Shown here in pieces: positions 33,533 through 42,679 of a DNA stretch of 64,000 bases (the first letter of the stretch is position 1; each line of letters starts with the position of its first letter). Origin of the DNA: Teretinema zuelzerae (GTDB taxonomy: Bacteria > Spirochaetota > Spirochaetia > Treponematales > Treponemataceae). The stretch is taken from assembly GCF_021021555.1 (NCBI RefSeq), contig NZ_JAINWA010000003.1:1240001-1304000 (forward strand), read 5' to 3'. A program made the translations under genes and the position numbers. The notes beneath the pieces were generated by a model. It worked only from the letters and a program-made list of their open reading frames with translations. It did not search any database and had not been told where the DNA came from.

Positions 33533-34171
33533 TTATCGAATATCAAGAACTTTTATCGAATACGGTTTCGTCGCTTCCAAAAGCGCGTCCTTGGAAATAT
33601 CGGAAACCTTTATCAAACACCTTTTGTTCGTAACATCGCTGCCCTCGCAGATGACCAGCGCATGAATGTTTCCGCCCTTCTCGGTAATGCAGGAAGCCAG
33701 CTTGTGCAACTCGCCTCTTTCTTCGGGGACCAGAAGCGTGATGCGCACTCCCTCCTGATACGCGCCGAACATTTTTATGAACAGCCTGTACAGGTCTCCA
33801 TCGGATACGATGCCGGTTAAAACGCCGTTTTTTAATACCGGCAGTGCGCTGATGTTGTTATCGACCATTATGCGGGCGGCTTCTTCGACCACCTCGTTTT
33901 CATCGACGGTTATGACGTTCTTTTTCATAACCTGCTCAACTTTCAACCGGGAGAGGAGGTGGCTCATCTCGTACATATCGAGGGTTGTCGCTACCGACGG
34001 GCTTGCATTGACAATATCCCTTTCCGTGATGATACCGACAAGTTTGTTGGATTTGTCCAAAACCACAAGCCGCCCGATCTTTTCTTTTTTCATGATGGAG
34101 CGGGCTTCCGGAACGGACATATCCGGATGAATAAATCTCGGATTAAGAGTCATAACATCTGCGACGACCAT
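33533..34171 (-). CDS. CBS-CBS-ACT domain protein
   Basis: 212 aa. Two CBS domains (about 5-60 and 75-133; VADVMTLNPRFIHPDMSVPEA, VEQVMKKNVITVDENEVVEEA) bind adenosyl ligands in related proteins, and an ACT-like domain (about 140-212, VRITLLVPEERGELHKLASCI) usually binds amino acids. It resembles AcuB-type proteins. AAGGAGG lies 6 nt before the ATG. As the last gene of the liv operon (45 bp after livF), it may report intracellular amino acid or nucleotide status to the transporter; that is inference. Cytoplasmic. Confidence 0.82.
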   Translation of the reverse strand: MVVADVMTLNPRFIHPDMSVPEARSIMKKEKIGRLVVLDKSNKLVGIITERDIVNASPSVATTLDMYEMSHLLSRLKVEQVMKKNVITVDENEVVEEAARIMVDNNISALPVLKNGVLTGIVSDGDLYRLFIKMFGAYQEGVRITLLVPEERGELHKLASCITEKGGNIHALVICEGSDVTNKRCLIKVSDISKDALLEATKPYSIKVLDIR

Positions 34172-34216
34172 AGCATGCCTCCTTATGATGGATGATACTA
34201 TGATTATACATCATAA

Positions 34217-34930
34217 TCAGACTCCGAGGTATGCTTTCCGCACTTCCTCGTTCGCTAAAAGATTTTCAGCGGTATCCGCGAGCTTTATCGCTCCGTTCTG
34301 CAGAACATATCCCTTATGAGCGATCTTCAAGGCCATGTAGGCGTTTTGTTCGACCAGAAATACCGTCGTCTTTCGTTCACGGTTTATCTTGCCGATTATT
34401 TCGAAAATATGCTGAACAAAAATCGGCGCAAGACCGAGAGAAGGCTCGTCAAGAAGAAGAATCTTCGGACGCATCATAAGAGCCCGGGAAATGGCGAGCA
34501 TCTGCTGTTCGCCCCCCGAAAGGGTTCCCCCCTGCTGATGACGCCGTTCCGCAAGCCGGGGAAAAAGCTCGAAAACCTCTTCAAGATCGCGTCGAATGCC
34601 TTCTTTGTCGGAACGCAAGAAAGCTCCCATATCCAAATTTTCGGTTACGGTAAGCTGCGGAAAGATGCGGCGGCCCTCGGGAACCTGAGCTATGCCGAGC
34701 TCTACGATCTTGTTCGGAGCCATTCTGGTTATGTCCTTGCCGTCCAGAACGATGGTTCCCGAACGAACCGGCGTAATGCCGCAAATCGACATCAACGTCG
34801 TGGTTTTACCCGCTCCATTCGCGCCGATAAGGGTTACGATCTCTCCTTCTTCGACGGTAAGGGAGATATCTCTGAGCGCTTGTATATTTCCGTAAAAAGT
34901 TTGAATCGAATTCAGTGTCAGCAATGCCAT
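34217..34930 (-). CDS. livF: Branched-chain amino acid ABC transporter ATPase LivF
   Basis: 237 aa. Walker A GANGAGKTT, signature LSGGEQQ, Walker B ILLLDEPS and the switch His region (VFLVEQN) are intact. The C-terminal KAYLGV is typical of LivF. It powers the LivHM channel with LivG. A single base separates its start from the livG stop. Confidence 0.95.
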   Translation of the reverse strand: MALLTLNSIQTFYGNIQALRDISLTVEEGEIVTLIGANGAGKTTTLMSICGITPVRSGTIVLDGKDITRMAPNKIVELGIAQVPEGRRIFPQLTVTENLDMGAFLRSDKEGIRRDLEEVFELFPRLAERRHQQGGTLSGGEQQMLAISRALMMRPKILLLDEPSLGLAPIFVQHIFEIIGKINRERKTTVFLVEQNAYMALKIAHKGYVLQNGAIKLADTAENLLANEEVRKAYLGV

Positions 34931-34931
34931 G

Positions 34932-35720
34932 TCACTCTCCCAGGTACGCCTTGATTACTTCAGGGTTGCTCTTGATTTCTTCGGGTACGCCTTCGGCGAT
35001 CATGCGGCCGTAGTCAAGCACGTATATTTTCTCGGATACATTCATAACAAGACTCATATCGTGTTCAATCAATAGAATTGAAACGCCTTCTCCGTCCCTG
35101 ATCTTATGAATGCTCTCTTCCAGTTCTTTTGTTTCCTGCGGATTCATGCCGGCGACGGGTTCGTCCAATAGCAGGAGAAACGGTTCCGTTGCGAGCGCCC
35201 GGGCGATCTCCAACCGCCGCTGGGCTCCGTACGGGAGATTTCTTGCGGCGTCGTTTACGAAAGAATGAAGATTCATCTTTCTGAGAATTTCATAACTATC
35301 GTGAATAACCTTTTCTTCTTCGAGACGAGTCGCCGGAGTTCTAAAAATGGATTGAAACACGCCCGCCTTTAGCGAATTATGACGAGCGAGCATAACATTC
35401 TCCAGAACGCTCATATTCGAAAAAAGTCGGATATTCTGAAAGGTTCGAGCCAGTCCTTTTTGATTGATTACGTTGGGCTTCAAGCCTTGTATCTCTTTTT
35501 TTCCGCTTCCGTCGGGATCGATGCTCACGGTGCCCGAAGTCGGCTTGTACACGCCGGTTATGCAATTGAAAATCGTCGTTTTTCCCGCTCCGTTAGGCCC
35601 GATCAGCGCGGTTATCGAGCCTTCCTTGAGCGATAGAGAGGCGGAATCGATCGCGCGTAGCCCGCCGAACACCATCGATATATCATTAAGCTCCAAAATT
35701 GTGCGTTCTGATGCATTCAT
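34932..35720 (-). CDS. livG: Branched-chain amino acid ABC transporter ATPase LivG
   Basis: 262 aa. Walker A GPNGAGKTT, a LivG-type signature (LPYGAQRRLEIARAL), Walker B LLLLDEPVAGMN and the long insert after Walker A (QKGLARTFQNIRLF) that marks LivG. It pairs with LivF. Its ATG overlaps the livM stop (TAATG). Confidence 0.95.
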   Translation of the reverse strand: MNASERTILELNDISMVFGGLRAIDSASLSLKEGSITALIGPNGAGKTTIFNCITGVYKPTSGTVSIDPDGSGKKEIQGLKPNVINQKGLARTFQNIRLFSNMSVLENVMLARHNSLKAGVFQSIFRTPATRLEEEKVIHDSYEILRKMNLHSFVNDAARNLPYGAQRRLEIARALATEPFLLLLDEPVAGMNPQETKELEESIHKIRDGEGVSILLIEHDMSLVMNVSEKIYVLDYGRMIAEGVPEEIKSNPEVIKAYLGE

Positions 35721-36994
35721 TATTGATTTCCCTCCCCCGTCGTCCGGAAGGCGTATTTTTTACGGTTTCTCGGTAGCAGCCCGTCAGGCTTGAAAATAAT
35801 TATAACGATCATCGCTACCCCGTAAATGAGCATGCGATACTGGGAAAGCGCGCGGAAATATTCAGGCAAAAGCTTCAGGAGAAGGGCTCCGACGATCGCT
35901 CCGGGAATAGATCCGGTGCCGCCGATTACTACAGCCATCAGGATCATTATGGATTCCCACAGGGTGAAGCTGTCCGGATTGATGAAAGTCGTTTGAGCGG
36001 CGAGCAAAACGCCGGCTATTCCCGCCCAGAAAGCGCCGAGCGCGAAGGTAATCAGCTTATTGCGCACCAGATCGATGCCCATAGCCTCGCATGCGATTTC
36101 ATCTTCCCTCATGGCTTCCAGGGCGCGTCCGGTTCTTGAATCCTCGATTCTTCTTGCTACCAGTATCGACAAAGCTACCAGGGCGACTGTTATATAGTAG
36201 ATATACACCGCGGCGGCGCCTGGCTTCAGCTTCATATTAAAGAACCAGGGACGCGGGATCAGACTGATTCCCGACGCTCCTCCGGTAAGGTCTCCTGAAT
36301 TCTGGATGAACATGCGGACGATTTCTCCGAAGGCGAGCGTAATGATCGCCAGATAATCACCGCGGAGCCTCAGCACCGGGAGGCTTACCAGCACTCCGAA
36401 TATGGTCGCGAAAATTCCGGCCAGGGGAAGCGCGATCCAGAACAACCAGCCGGCATTAATACCGGCGGCGGCGAACACCGAACCCGCGTATTTCCATAGC
36501 AAACCGTACGTATACGCGCCCACCGCGAAAAAAGCCGCGTACCCTAAATTGAGCAATCCGCCCATTCCTACGTGAATGTTCAATCCAAGCGCGAGAATTA
36601 CGTATATCAGAGCGGTTATCATGATGTTCGTATGATACATGCCGAACAAATGCGGATACAAAACAACGAACAGCATCACCGCGGCCAACCCGCTGAAGCG
36701 GACTGTCTTCTTTTCCCACAAAGGAGATACGATTTTTTTTACGCGGTATGAGATCGATGAATCATCGGGTTTTTGTCCGCGGCGTTCGTTCCACACGAGA
36801 GCGCGCGTCCAAATCCACGATAAGACAAAAGCAGCGACTCCTACGATGGGCACCATTACCCATCGGAATTTAACCGTCGCGGCGCCGCCGGTAACGGAGA
36901 CCTTCATCACGGTCAGAGGGAATAGCAAAACAACGAACCAAAGAGATATTTTGACGCGGTCGAACAGATTTAACGCAATTTTCTTTATTTCCAT
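35720..36994 (-). CDS. livM: Branched-chain amino acid ABC transporter permease LivM
   Basis: 424 aa. It has about ten hydrophobic segments; the core from residue 125 onward (HTNIMITALIYVILALGLNIHVGMGGLLNLGYAAFFAVGAYTY region) matches LivM, as does the EAA-like loop around GRALEAMREDEIACEAMGID. An N-terminal extension of about 110 residues with two helices and a charged loop is longer than in E. coli. It starts 3 nt after the livH stop. Confidence 0.93.
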   Translation of the reverse strand: MEIKKIALNLFDRVKISLWFVVLLFPLTVMKVSVTGGAATVKFRWVMVPIVGVAAFVLSWIWTRALVWNERRGQKPDDSSISYRVKKIVSPLWEKKTVRFSGLAAVMLFVVLYPHLFGMYHTNIMITALIYVILALGLNIHVGMGGLLNLGYAAFFAVGAYTYGLLWKYAGSVFAAAGINAGWLFWIALPLAGIFATIFGVLVSLPVLRLRGDYLAIITLAFGEIVRMFIQNSGDLTGGASGISLIPRPWFFNMKLKPGAAAVYIYYITVALVALSILVARRIEDSRTGRALEAMREDEIACEAMGIDLVRNKLITFALGAFWAGIAGVLLAAQTTFINPDSFTLWESIMILMAVVIGGTGSIPGAIVGALLLKLLPEYFRALSQYRMLIYGVAMIVIIIFKPDGLLPRNRKKYAFRTTGEGNQ

Positions 36995-36997
36995 CGT

Positions 36998-37900
36998 TCA
37001 AACCTTCTGCTTTATATTTTTTCCGAGAATTCCGGCGGGCTTAATGACCAGAATTACGATCAGGATTACGAAGGCGAACGCGTCTTCATAATCGCTGGAG
37101 ATGTAGCCTGTTCCAAGGCTTTCAGTCCATCCGAGGATGAAGCTTCCCAGAACGGCTCCGGGTATGCTCCCGATTCCGCCGAGAACGGCAGCCACAAAAG
37201 ACTTGATGCCGGCGACAAAGCCGATGTAGTAGTTGATCTGTCCCATATATGAGCAAATCAATACTCCGCCTACCGCTGCCAGAGCTGATCCTATGATGAA
37301 GGTGACGGAAATAACCTGATTGATGTTTACGCCTAACAATTGCGCCATGTCTTTATCCTGAGCCGTCGCCCGCATGGCCTTGCCGATTTTTGTAAACTTA
37401 ATGATGAAAACCAATAACAACATCACCACGGTTGTGGTAACCAGGATGATGAATTGAGTCGAATTGATGTACCCCTTCACCGGAGCAAGAAACTCCAATT
37501 CCGGCAGATATGAAGGAAATGAAAGATATTTTTCAGTCTGGCTCAACAGCACAAAATTTTGGAGAATGGTTGAAATACCGATAGCGCTTATCAGCGCCGA
37601 CAGGCGAGGCTTGTTCCGAAGCGGGAGATAGGCGATCTTCTCTATGGTAACGCCGAAAGCAGCTGAAAAGAATACCGACACGACTACGGAAATAAGCAAC
37701 ACGAGATATATCGGAAAACCGGCGCTGTATAAAAATCCGCCGACGATGAGAGCGGTAAAGCCGCCGATCATATAGACTTCGCCGTGGGCAAAATTGATGA
37801 GCTGCACTATACCGTACACCATTGTGTATCCGAGAGCCATCAAGGCATATATGCTGCCCTTGGCAGTACCGCTTAGAAACAGCTTAAGAAAATATTCCAT
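36998..37900 (-). CDS. livH: Branched-chain amino acid ABC transporter permease LivH
   Basis: 300 aa from ATG 37900, which has CAAGGA upstream and the standard LivH N-terminus; an ATG at 37930 adds ten unrelated residues. Eight membrane helices are likely, with the signatures GSIYALMALGYTMVYGIVQLINFAHG (in part) and MRATAQDKDMAQLLGVN. It forms the channel with LivM. It lies after a hairpin that probably limits readthrough from livJ. Confidence 0.94.
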   Translation of the reverse strand: MEYFLKLFLSGTAKGSIYALMALGYTMVYGIVQLINFAHGEVYMIGGFTALIVGGFLYSAGFPIYLVLLISVVVSVFFSAAFGVTIEKIAYLPLRNKPRLSALISAIGISTILQNFVLLSQTEKYLSFPSYLPELEFLAPVKGYINSTQFIILVTTTVVMLLLVFIIKFTKIGKAMRATAQDKDMAQLLGVNINQVISVTFIIGSALAAVGGVLICSYMGQINYYIGFVAGIKSFVAAVLGGIGSIPGAVLGSFILGWTESLGTGYISSDYEDAFAFVILIVILVIKPAGILGKNIKQKV

Positions 37901-37952
37901 GAAAACCGATCCTTGCCAGACGTCTTGCATACAAGTAAAAAGAATCGCCTGT

Positions 37953-38002
37953 AAAAAAAATAAGAAGCGTCCGCCGGCGCGCGGAAGGCGCGCCCGGCGG
38001 AC
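37953..38002 (-). terminator. Attenuator between livJ and livH
   Basis: Minus strand: GTCCGCCGGGCGCGC pairs with GCGCGCCGGCGGAC with one bulged base (37969-38002), then GCTTCTTA and eight Ts (37953-37960). The offset T-run suggests partial termination, giving more binding protein than permease. Confidence 0.7.
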
Positions 38003-38028
38003 AAGCCGCTAGCTGCGGCGGAATTAGC

Positions 38029-39150
38029 TTATTTCAGCTCTACATACTTTCCGCTCTGTACCTGGAATACAGAGAAGCCGAAGCCGATAACGTCGCCGCG
38101 TTCGTCGAAGCTGATGTTGCCCAACGAAGTGTCGACATAGTTCGAGCGCAGAGCGGCTGTGATATCCTCATACTTCTCTGATCCGGCTTTGTCGATAGCG
38201 TTCAGAAGTGCCTGAGTGGCGGCATACGCTTCCTTGAAGAAGGCGCCGGGTTCTTCGCCGTACGCGTCTTTATGTGAAGTAATCGCCTTCACGGCAACGG
38301 GGAGAGCGGAGGTGTCCATGGGTCCGGTCGCGTACACGCCCTCGGCGTATTTTCCGGCGACTTCAATGAACGTATTGTCTTTGATTCCGTCGCAGGAAAC
38401 GAACGGAACGGTAATTCCCTTTTCTCTCATCTGCTGAACGAGCTTAGAAGCTTCGGGGTGGTATCCGCCCCAAACGACGCCTTCGATTCCTGCATTGCCG
38501 ATTTTATTCACGACAGCGGAATAGTCGGGAGCTCCGGGATTAACGCCTTCGAAAAGAACGATTTCAATTCCGGTTTCTTCGGCGAATGCCTTTACGAGAT
38601 CCGCGAATCCTTTGCCGTAATCGCCCTTGTCGTGCAGAACGGCGAGCTTGGTAAGCTTGAGCGTATCCTTAATGAATCCGACGGCAAGCTTTGCCTGCGC
38701 ATCGTCCGGAGCGATAGTGCGGAAGAAGTTGGGATATTCGCCGCTCTGGGTAAGAGGCGGATTCGTCGCGGAGGGAGAGATGCAAACGAGTTCTGAATCT
38801 TTGTAGATTCCGAGTGCGCTCTTGGTGGCGCCTGAGCAGATGTGGCCGATTACCGCAACGACTTTGTCGCTCACAAGCTTGGAAGCGGCATTGGTCGCGA
38901 GTTCGGGCTTGCACTGATCATCAACGATCACGAGCTCGATTTTCTTGCCTCTGATGCCGCCTTTGGCATTGTACTCTTCGGCAACAAGCTTTGCGGCGTT
39001 GACGGTCGGAAGACCGTAGGATGCGAGGTCTCCGGAATGGGCTCCGGCGACGCCGATTTTGATTACTTTCGAATCCTTGTTAGCGCATCCGCCCGCCAGC
39101 AAAACTGCCGACGCCGCGAAAACCGCCAAAACTACATGACGAACTTTCAT
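38029..39150 (-). CDS. livJ: Branched-chain amino acid-binding lipoprotein (LivJ-like)
   Basis: 373 aa from ATG 39150, which follows AAGGAG; an ATG at 39183 would place charged residues before the signal peptide. The lipobox is LAGGC (Cys22). The mature protein starts KVIKIGVAGAHSGDLASYG, typical of type 1 periplasmic binding proteins of the Peripla_BP_6 family, with ICSGATKSALGIYKDS and ISPSATNPPLT ligand-region motifs. It captures leucine, isoleucine, valine or related amino acids at the cell surface for LivHMGF. First gene of the operon. Confidence 0.94.
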   Translation of the reverse strand: MKVRHVVLAVFAASAVLLAGGCANKDSKVIKIGVAGAHSGDLASYGLPTVNAAKLVAEEYNAKGGIRGKKIELVIVDDQCKPELATNAASKLVSDKVVAVIGHICSGATKSALGIYKDSELVCISPSATNPPLTQSGEYPNFFRTIAPDDAQAKLAVGFIKDTLKLTKLAVLHDKGDYGKGFADLVKAFAEETGIEIVLFEGVNPGAPDYSAVVNKIGNAGIEGVVWGGYHPEASKLVQQMREKGITVPFVSCDGIKDNTFIEVAGKYAEGVYATGPMDTSALPVAVKAITSHKDAYGEEPGAFFKEAYAATQALLNAIDKAGSEKYEDITAALRSNYVDTSLGNISFDERGDVIGFGFSVFQVQSGKYVELK

Positions 39151-39170
39151 ATGGTTCTCCTTCTTTCTCG

Positions 39171-39186
39171 CCCGTGTTCTCACGGG
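39171..39186. other. Small perfect hairpin in the livJ leader
   Basis: CCCGTG, TTCT loop, CACGGG. It lies just upstream of the livJ ribosome-binding site in the predicted 5' untranslated region and might affect stability or translation. No known riboswitch was recognised. Confidence 0.4.
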
Positions 39187-39193
39187 TGAACTT

Positions 39194-39222
39194 ATTCTAA
39201 GTGCAGGAAAGATTCCTGTCTA
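39194..39222 (-). promoter_or_regulatory. livJ promoter with palindrome in the spacer
   Basis: Minus strand: TAGACA (39217-39222), 17-bp spacer, TAGAAT (39194-39199). The spacer contains CAGGAAAGATTCCTG (39204-39218), a 6+3+6 palindrome that could be an operator for an unidentified regulator. Confidence 0.5.
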
Positions 39223-39255
39223 CAAAAATACCGTATAAATATTCTAAAAATATGC

Positions 39256-39290
39256 AAAAAAAAGGGACTGTCAGAAATTCCGACAGTCCC
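39256..39290 (-). terminator. Terminator of the ribosomal protein operon
   Basis: Minus strand: GGGACTGTC, 9-nt loop, GACAGTCCC (39264-39290), followed by eight Ts (39256-39263). It marks the end of the long tuf-to-zinc-ribbon transcription unit and shields livJ. Confidence 0.9.
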
Positions 39291-39311
39291 CTCTTTAGGC
39301 TGCTAGACGAA

Positions 39312-39488
39312 TCAAACGGCCTTACCGTTTTTGATCGCCGCCTTGCAGGTTTTGCATATCTTCGACTTTACGCCGGCGACTTCCTGATCATACAGTGTCT
39401 TAACCTGCTCGCGCTTGCACACTGGGCAAACGCCGCGTCCATGATTTGGGTTGGTACGAATACCTTTTCCGCGATGTGCTTTCGACAT
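39312..39488 (-). CDS. Small zinc-ribbon protein, 58 aa, at the end of the alpha operon
   Basis: Read directly from the minus strand: it starts MSKAHRGKGIRTNPNHGRGV and ends AAIKNGKAV. Cys21/Cys24 (CPVC) and Cys45/Cys48 (CKTC) form a four-cysteine zinc site; the flanks are rich in Lys and Arg. GAGGAG lies 6 nt before the ATG, 3 nt after the rplQ stop, and the operon terminator follows 22 nt after its stop. Position, size and basic charge suggest a ribosome-associated or RNA-binding protein, but it is not a standard ribosomal protein that I recognise. Coding potential is supported by the strong site, the paired motifs and the tight spacing. Confidence 0.82.
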   Translation of the reverse strand: MSKAHRGKGIRTNPNHGRGVCPVCKREQVKTLYDQEVAGVKSKICKTCKAAIKNGKAV

Positions 39489-39491
39489 GAT

Positions 39492-40031
39492 TTACTCCTC
39501 AGCGCCTTCAGCAGCCTTTGCTTTCTTCGCCGCAGGCTTCTTTTCACCGTCAGCTTTCTTAGCAGGTGCTTTTTTAGGAGCCGCAGCTTTCTTATCGGCT
39601 GCAGGCTTCTTTTCAGCGGCTGGTTTTTCCGCGTCTTTCTTAGGCTTCTTCTCGGCTTTATCTTCAGTTACCAACTGAAAATCGACCAATTCAAGGATCG
39701 CTACTTCGGCGGCATCGCCCTCGCGGAAGCCCAACTTCAGAACACGGGTGTATCCGCCGGCACGATCTTTCATGCGGGGTCCGATATCTGTAAAAAGCTT
39801 CGCAAGCACGGCTTCATCATGAATGATGCGCGCTACCTGGCGGCGATTGTGAACTGTATCAACCTTAGCGCGGGTGATAAGCTTCTCAGCGGTTCTTCGT
39901 ACTTCCAAAGCTTTCGGCTGAGTAGTTGTTACTCGCTCGTACCTGAACAAAGACGTCACCATATTGCTGTGCATGGCACGGCGATGAGACGCATTGCGTG
40001 AAAGCGGATTAAAGCCGTTTTTATGCTTCAT
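39492..40031 (-). CDS. rplQ: 50S ribosomal protein L17 with Lys/Ala-rich tail
   Basis: 179 aa. Residues 1-122 are a complete L17 ([22 protein letters not shown]). The remaining 57 residues are an added low-complexity tail of Lys, Ala, Pro and Glu (repeats of KKPAAEKK and KKAPAKKA type), similar in composition to histone H1-like proteins; E. coli L17 has only a short tail. The gene overlaps the rpoA end by 11 nt. Confidence 0.95.
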   Translation of the reverse strand: MKHKNGFNPLSRNASHRRAMHSNMVTSLFRYERVTTTQPKALEVRRTAEKLITRAKVDTVHNRRQVARIIHDEAVLAKLFTDIGPRMKDRAGGYTRVLKLGFREGDAAEVAILELVDFQLVTEDKAEKKPKKDAEKPAAEKKPAADKKAAAPKKAPAKKADGEKKPAAKKAKAAEGAEE

Positions 40032-41076
40032 CTGATTCTTCCTTCTGCTTGGGCAACTTGATAGAATTCTTAAGGTGACTGTAATCGGTCATGCCTAAAC
40101 CAAGATTCCATTCGAGAAGCTTTTCGCGAATTTCCTGCAGACTCTTTTTGCCGAAGTTTCTTGTCTTGGCAATGTCGTCTTCAGTTTTCTTGGTTAATTC
40201 ACCAATCGTCCTGATATTTGCGTTTTTGAGGCAGTTCGACGAACGAACGGATAACTCAAGTTCTTCAACCGGAGTATTGAGAAGCTGACGAACGCGTTCG
40301 TCCTCTTCATCAAAATCGTCATCCTTTCCGATCTCATTCTCGTTGAAGTTGACAAAGGTTGTAAAATGATCTTTTGCAATCTTCGCCGCTTCAGCAAGAG
40401 CGTTTTCAGGGGATATTGTCCCGTCTGTCCAGATTTCAAGGATAAGCTTGTCGTAATCGTTCCGCTGTCCGACACGGCACGGTTCAATGGCGTACTTCAC
40501 CTTGGTTACCGGGCTGTAGATCGCGTCCATAGGAATGGTTCCGACAACCTCGATGTATTTCTCGTTAACTTCGGCAGGAACATAGCCCCTGCTGAAATCT
40601 ACCTGAACCTCAATCTCGACCTTGCCGCCTTCCATCATTTCAAAAATGTGGAACGGCTTGCTTAGGATCTCCAACTGAGTGTCACGGGAGAACATATCGC
40701 TCTTAACTGAAACGGGTCCCTTGAATTCAAACAGAAAAGTATCCTGTTCTACATCTTCCGGAAGCCGCAAACGAATCTGTTTAAGATTATTCAGGACTTC
40801 CAAGGTATCTTCTACAACATTCGGAATCGTCTCAAACTCGCTGGAAATACCATGAGGCACCCCATCAGCATCATAGGATGTAATCTTCACTGCGGAGATT
40901 GCGTATCCCTGGATGGAAGAAAGAAGGACGCGACGAAGCGTATTTCCGACAGTAGTTCCAAAACCGGTCTCGAAGGGAGAAGCCACAAATTTTCCGTAAT
41001 CAGATCTTGATTCATCTTGCTCGAAGGTAATACCCTTAGGCTTTTTGAATCCTTTTAGCAGATTTTTGCGGGCCAT
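40021..41076 (-). CDS. rpoA: RNA polymerase alpha subunit
   Basis: 351 aa. The N-terminal assembly domain (about 1-235, with [25 protein letters not shown]) and the C-terminal domain (about 265-340, [20 protein letters not shown]) joined by an acidic linker ([16 protein letters not shown]). The C-terminal domain contacts UP elements and activators. It starts 11 nt after rpsD in the alpha operon. Confidence 0.97.
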   Translation of the reverse strand: MARKNLLKGFKKPKGITFEQDESRSDYGKFVASPFETGFGTTVGNTLRRVLLSSIQGYAISAVKITSYDADGVPHGISSEFETIPNVVEDTLEVLNNLKQIRLRLPEDVEQDTFLFEFKGPVSVKSDMFSRDTQLEILSKPFHIFEMMEGGKVEIEVQVDFSRGYVPAEVNEKYIEVVGTIPMDAIYSPVTKVKYAIEPCRVGQRNDYDKLILEIWTDGTISPENALAEAAKIAKDHFTTFVNFNENEIGKDDDFDEEDERVRQLLNTPVEELELSVRSSNCLKNANIRTIGELTKKTEDDIAKTRNFGKKSLQEIREKLLEWNLGLGMTDYSHLKNSIKLPKQKEESDEA

Positions 41077-41087
41077 CCGAACTCCTC

Positions 41088-41723
41088 TTACTTAGAATAG
41101 AGCTCGACTACGAGCTGCTCTTTAATGTCGGCCAAGTCAGTAACATCGGCGCGATGAGGAATGGAAACAAAAGTACCCTTAAGGGCGTCAACATCAATAC
41201 TGATCCATGAGTATGAACCGGATTTGGAGACTTCCTTTAATGAATCCTTGATTACATTGAGTTTTTTGCTGCTTTCCTTAACCTCGACCACATCACCAGG
41301 CTTCACAAGGTAGCTGGGGATATTCACCGGCTTGCCATTAACCAGAATGTGTCCATGACCGACGATCTGGCGGGCTTGATTGCGGTTCGCCGCTAAATGC
41401 ATGCGGAACACGACATTATCGAGTCTGCGCTCGAGTAAACCGATAAGGTTTTCACCGGTTACGCCGGGCATGCGAAGAGCACGTTCAAAGAAAAGGCGGA
41501 ATTGCTTTTCGAGCATTCCGTACATTCTCTTGATTCTCTGCTTTTCACGGAGCTGAACGCCATAGTCAGAGCGCTTTCCGGTGCGGGCCTTGGGATCCTT
41601 GCCGGGAATTGCGCGCTTCTTATTGATAGGACACTTGTCGGATTTGCAGCGATCGCCTTTAAGGAAGAGTTTCTTCTGTTCAGCGCGACAAAGTCTGCAA
41701 AGGGGTCCTGTATATCTAGCCAT
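41088..41723 (-). CDS. rpsD: 30S ribosomal protein S4
   Basis: 211 aa, 16S rRNA-binding assembly initiator. Cysteines in the N-terminal region ([24 protein letters not shown]) form the zinc-binding C+ variant of S4. The S4 domain is at about 100-165 ([20 protein letters not shown]). In E. coli S4 represses the alpha operon; no matching leader was identified here. Confidence 0.97.
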   Translation of the reverse strand: MARYTGPLCRLCRAEQKKLFLKGDRCKSDKCPINKKRAIPGKDPKARTGKRSDYGVQLREKQRIKRMYGMLEKQFRLFFERALRMPGVTGENLIGLLERRLDNVVFRMHLAANRNQARQIVGHGHILVNGKPVNIPSYLVKPGDVVEVKESSKKLNVIKDSLKEVSKSGSYSWISIDVDALKGTFVSIPHRADVTDLADIKEQLVVELYSK

Positions 41724-41737
41724 TTATTTCTCCTTTG

Positions 41738-42118
41738 TCAGATTCGCCGAGTCTTGCGGGGACGGCAGCCGTTGTGAGGAATGGGGGTAACGTCGCTGAT
41801 GGACTTTACCTTCAAACCAAGCGCTCCAAGGGAGCGAACTGCAGATTCGCGGCCGACGCCGGGACCCTTTACGAAAACATGCACTTCGCGAAGGCCATAT
41901 GTAAGAGCCTTCTGAACTGCGGTTTCCGCGACACTCTGAGCGGCGAAGGGAGTTGATTTCTTTGCTCCGTTGAATCCAAGCTGACCGGAAGACGCCCATG
42001 AAAGGGCATTTCCCATCAAGTCAGTAATAGTTACGATCGTGTTGTTGAACGTCGCCTGGATGTATACATTTCCTTCGTATACGCTCTTCTTTTCTTTCCG
42101 TTTTTTTACGGTTGCCAC
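41738..42118 (-). CDS. rpsK: 30S ribosomal protein S11
   Basis: 126 aa, normal length. Ends with the diagnostic [19 protein letters not shown]. Platform protein that helps form the mRNA exit channel. Lies between rpsM (26-bp gap) and rpsD (14-bp gap). Confidence 0.97.
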   Translation of the reverse strand: MATVKKRKEKKSVYEGNVYIQATFNNTIVTITDLMGNALSWASSGQLGFNGAKKSTPFAAQSVAETAVQKALTYGLREVHVFVKGPGVGRESAVRSLGALGLKVKSISDVTPIPHNGCRPRKTRRI

Positions 42119-42144
42119 GTTATATGTTCCTCCAACTCAGGATA

Positions 42145-42510
42145 TTACTTCTTCTTGCCGGCAACGGTCTTTTTCTTACCCTTGCGCGTGCGAGAATTGG
42201 TCTTTGTGCGCTGTCCGCGAACAGGAAGACCCTTTCTGTGCCGGAGGCCCCGGTAGCAGCCGATATCCATCAGACGCTTGATATTGAGACCGATTTCGGT
42301 TCTCAAGCGTCCTTCGACCTTGTACTCAGCATCGATCACGGTGGTGATCTGCTTGAGCTCATCCTGGCTCAGATCGTTGATCTGGCGCATGGAATCAATT
42401 TTGGCCTTTTTACAGATATCGTCAGCGGAGGCGCGACCGATTCCATAGATATAAGTCAACGCAATGTTAACATGCTTGTTAGGGAGGTCAACTCCCGCGA
42501 TACGTGCCAT
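42145..42510 (-). CDS. rpsM: 30S ribosomal protein S13
   Basis: 121 aa, typical [20 protein letters not shown] start and [21 protein letters not shown]-terminal region. Head protein contacting the P-site tRNA and L5. Twelve nt after rpmJ. Confidence 0.97.
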   Translation of the reverse strand: MARIAGVDLPNKHVNIALTYIYGIGRASADDICKKAKIDSMRQINDLSQDELKQITTVIDAEYKVEGRLRTEIGLNIKRLMDIGCYRGLRHRKGLPVRGQRTKTNSRTRKGKKKTVAGKKK

Positions 42511-42522
42511 TCAGTTCCTCCG

Positions 42523-42636
42523 TCAGCCCTGGCGCTGTTTGTGCTTGGGATTGGTGCAGATTATCCGAACGATTCCACGTCGGCGGATGACTTTGCACTT
42601 ATCGCATATGGGCTTTACGCTCGTTCTTACCTTCAT
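42523..42636 (-). CDS. rpmJ: 50S ribosomal protein L36
   Basis: 37 aa, read from the minus strand: starts [20 protein letters not shown], with Cys11, Cys14, Cys27 and His32, the zinc-binding type. Six Ts directly precede the ATG and GGAGG lies 9 nt upstream. A 10-bp hairpin sits just ahead of that site. It marks the start of the alpha-operon part after secY; the adk, map and infA genes often found here are absent. Confidence 0.96.
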   Translation of the reverse strand: MKVRTSVKPICDKCKVIRRRGIVRIICTNPKHKQRQG

Positions 42637-42650
42637 AAAAAACAACCTCC

Positions 42651-42679
42651 GAGAAAGAGGCACATTGTACCTCTTTCTC
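42651..42679. other. Perfect hairpin between secY and rpmJ
   Basis: GAGAAAGAGG (42651-42660) and CCTCTTTCTC (42670-42679) with a 9-nt loop. On the minus strand it is followed by GGAGGTTG and six Ts, then the rpmJ ATG. It could be an attenuator or an RNA-processing site separating spc and alpha segments; the T-run is 8 nt from the stem, so it is not a classic terminator. Confidence 0.6.

Noticed and set aside
39256-39290. Hairpin considered as an insertion-sequence end
   Set aside because: It is a single stem-loop with a T-run placed exactly after the last ribosomal-operon gene, so a terminator explains it fully.
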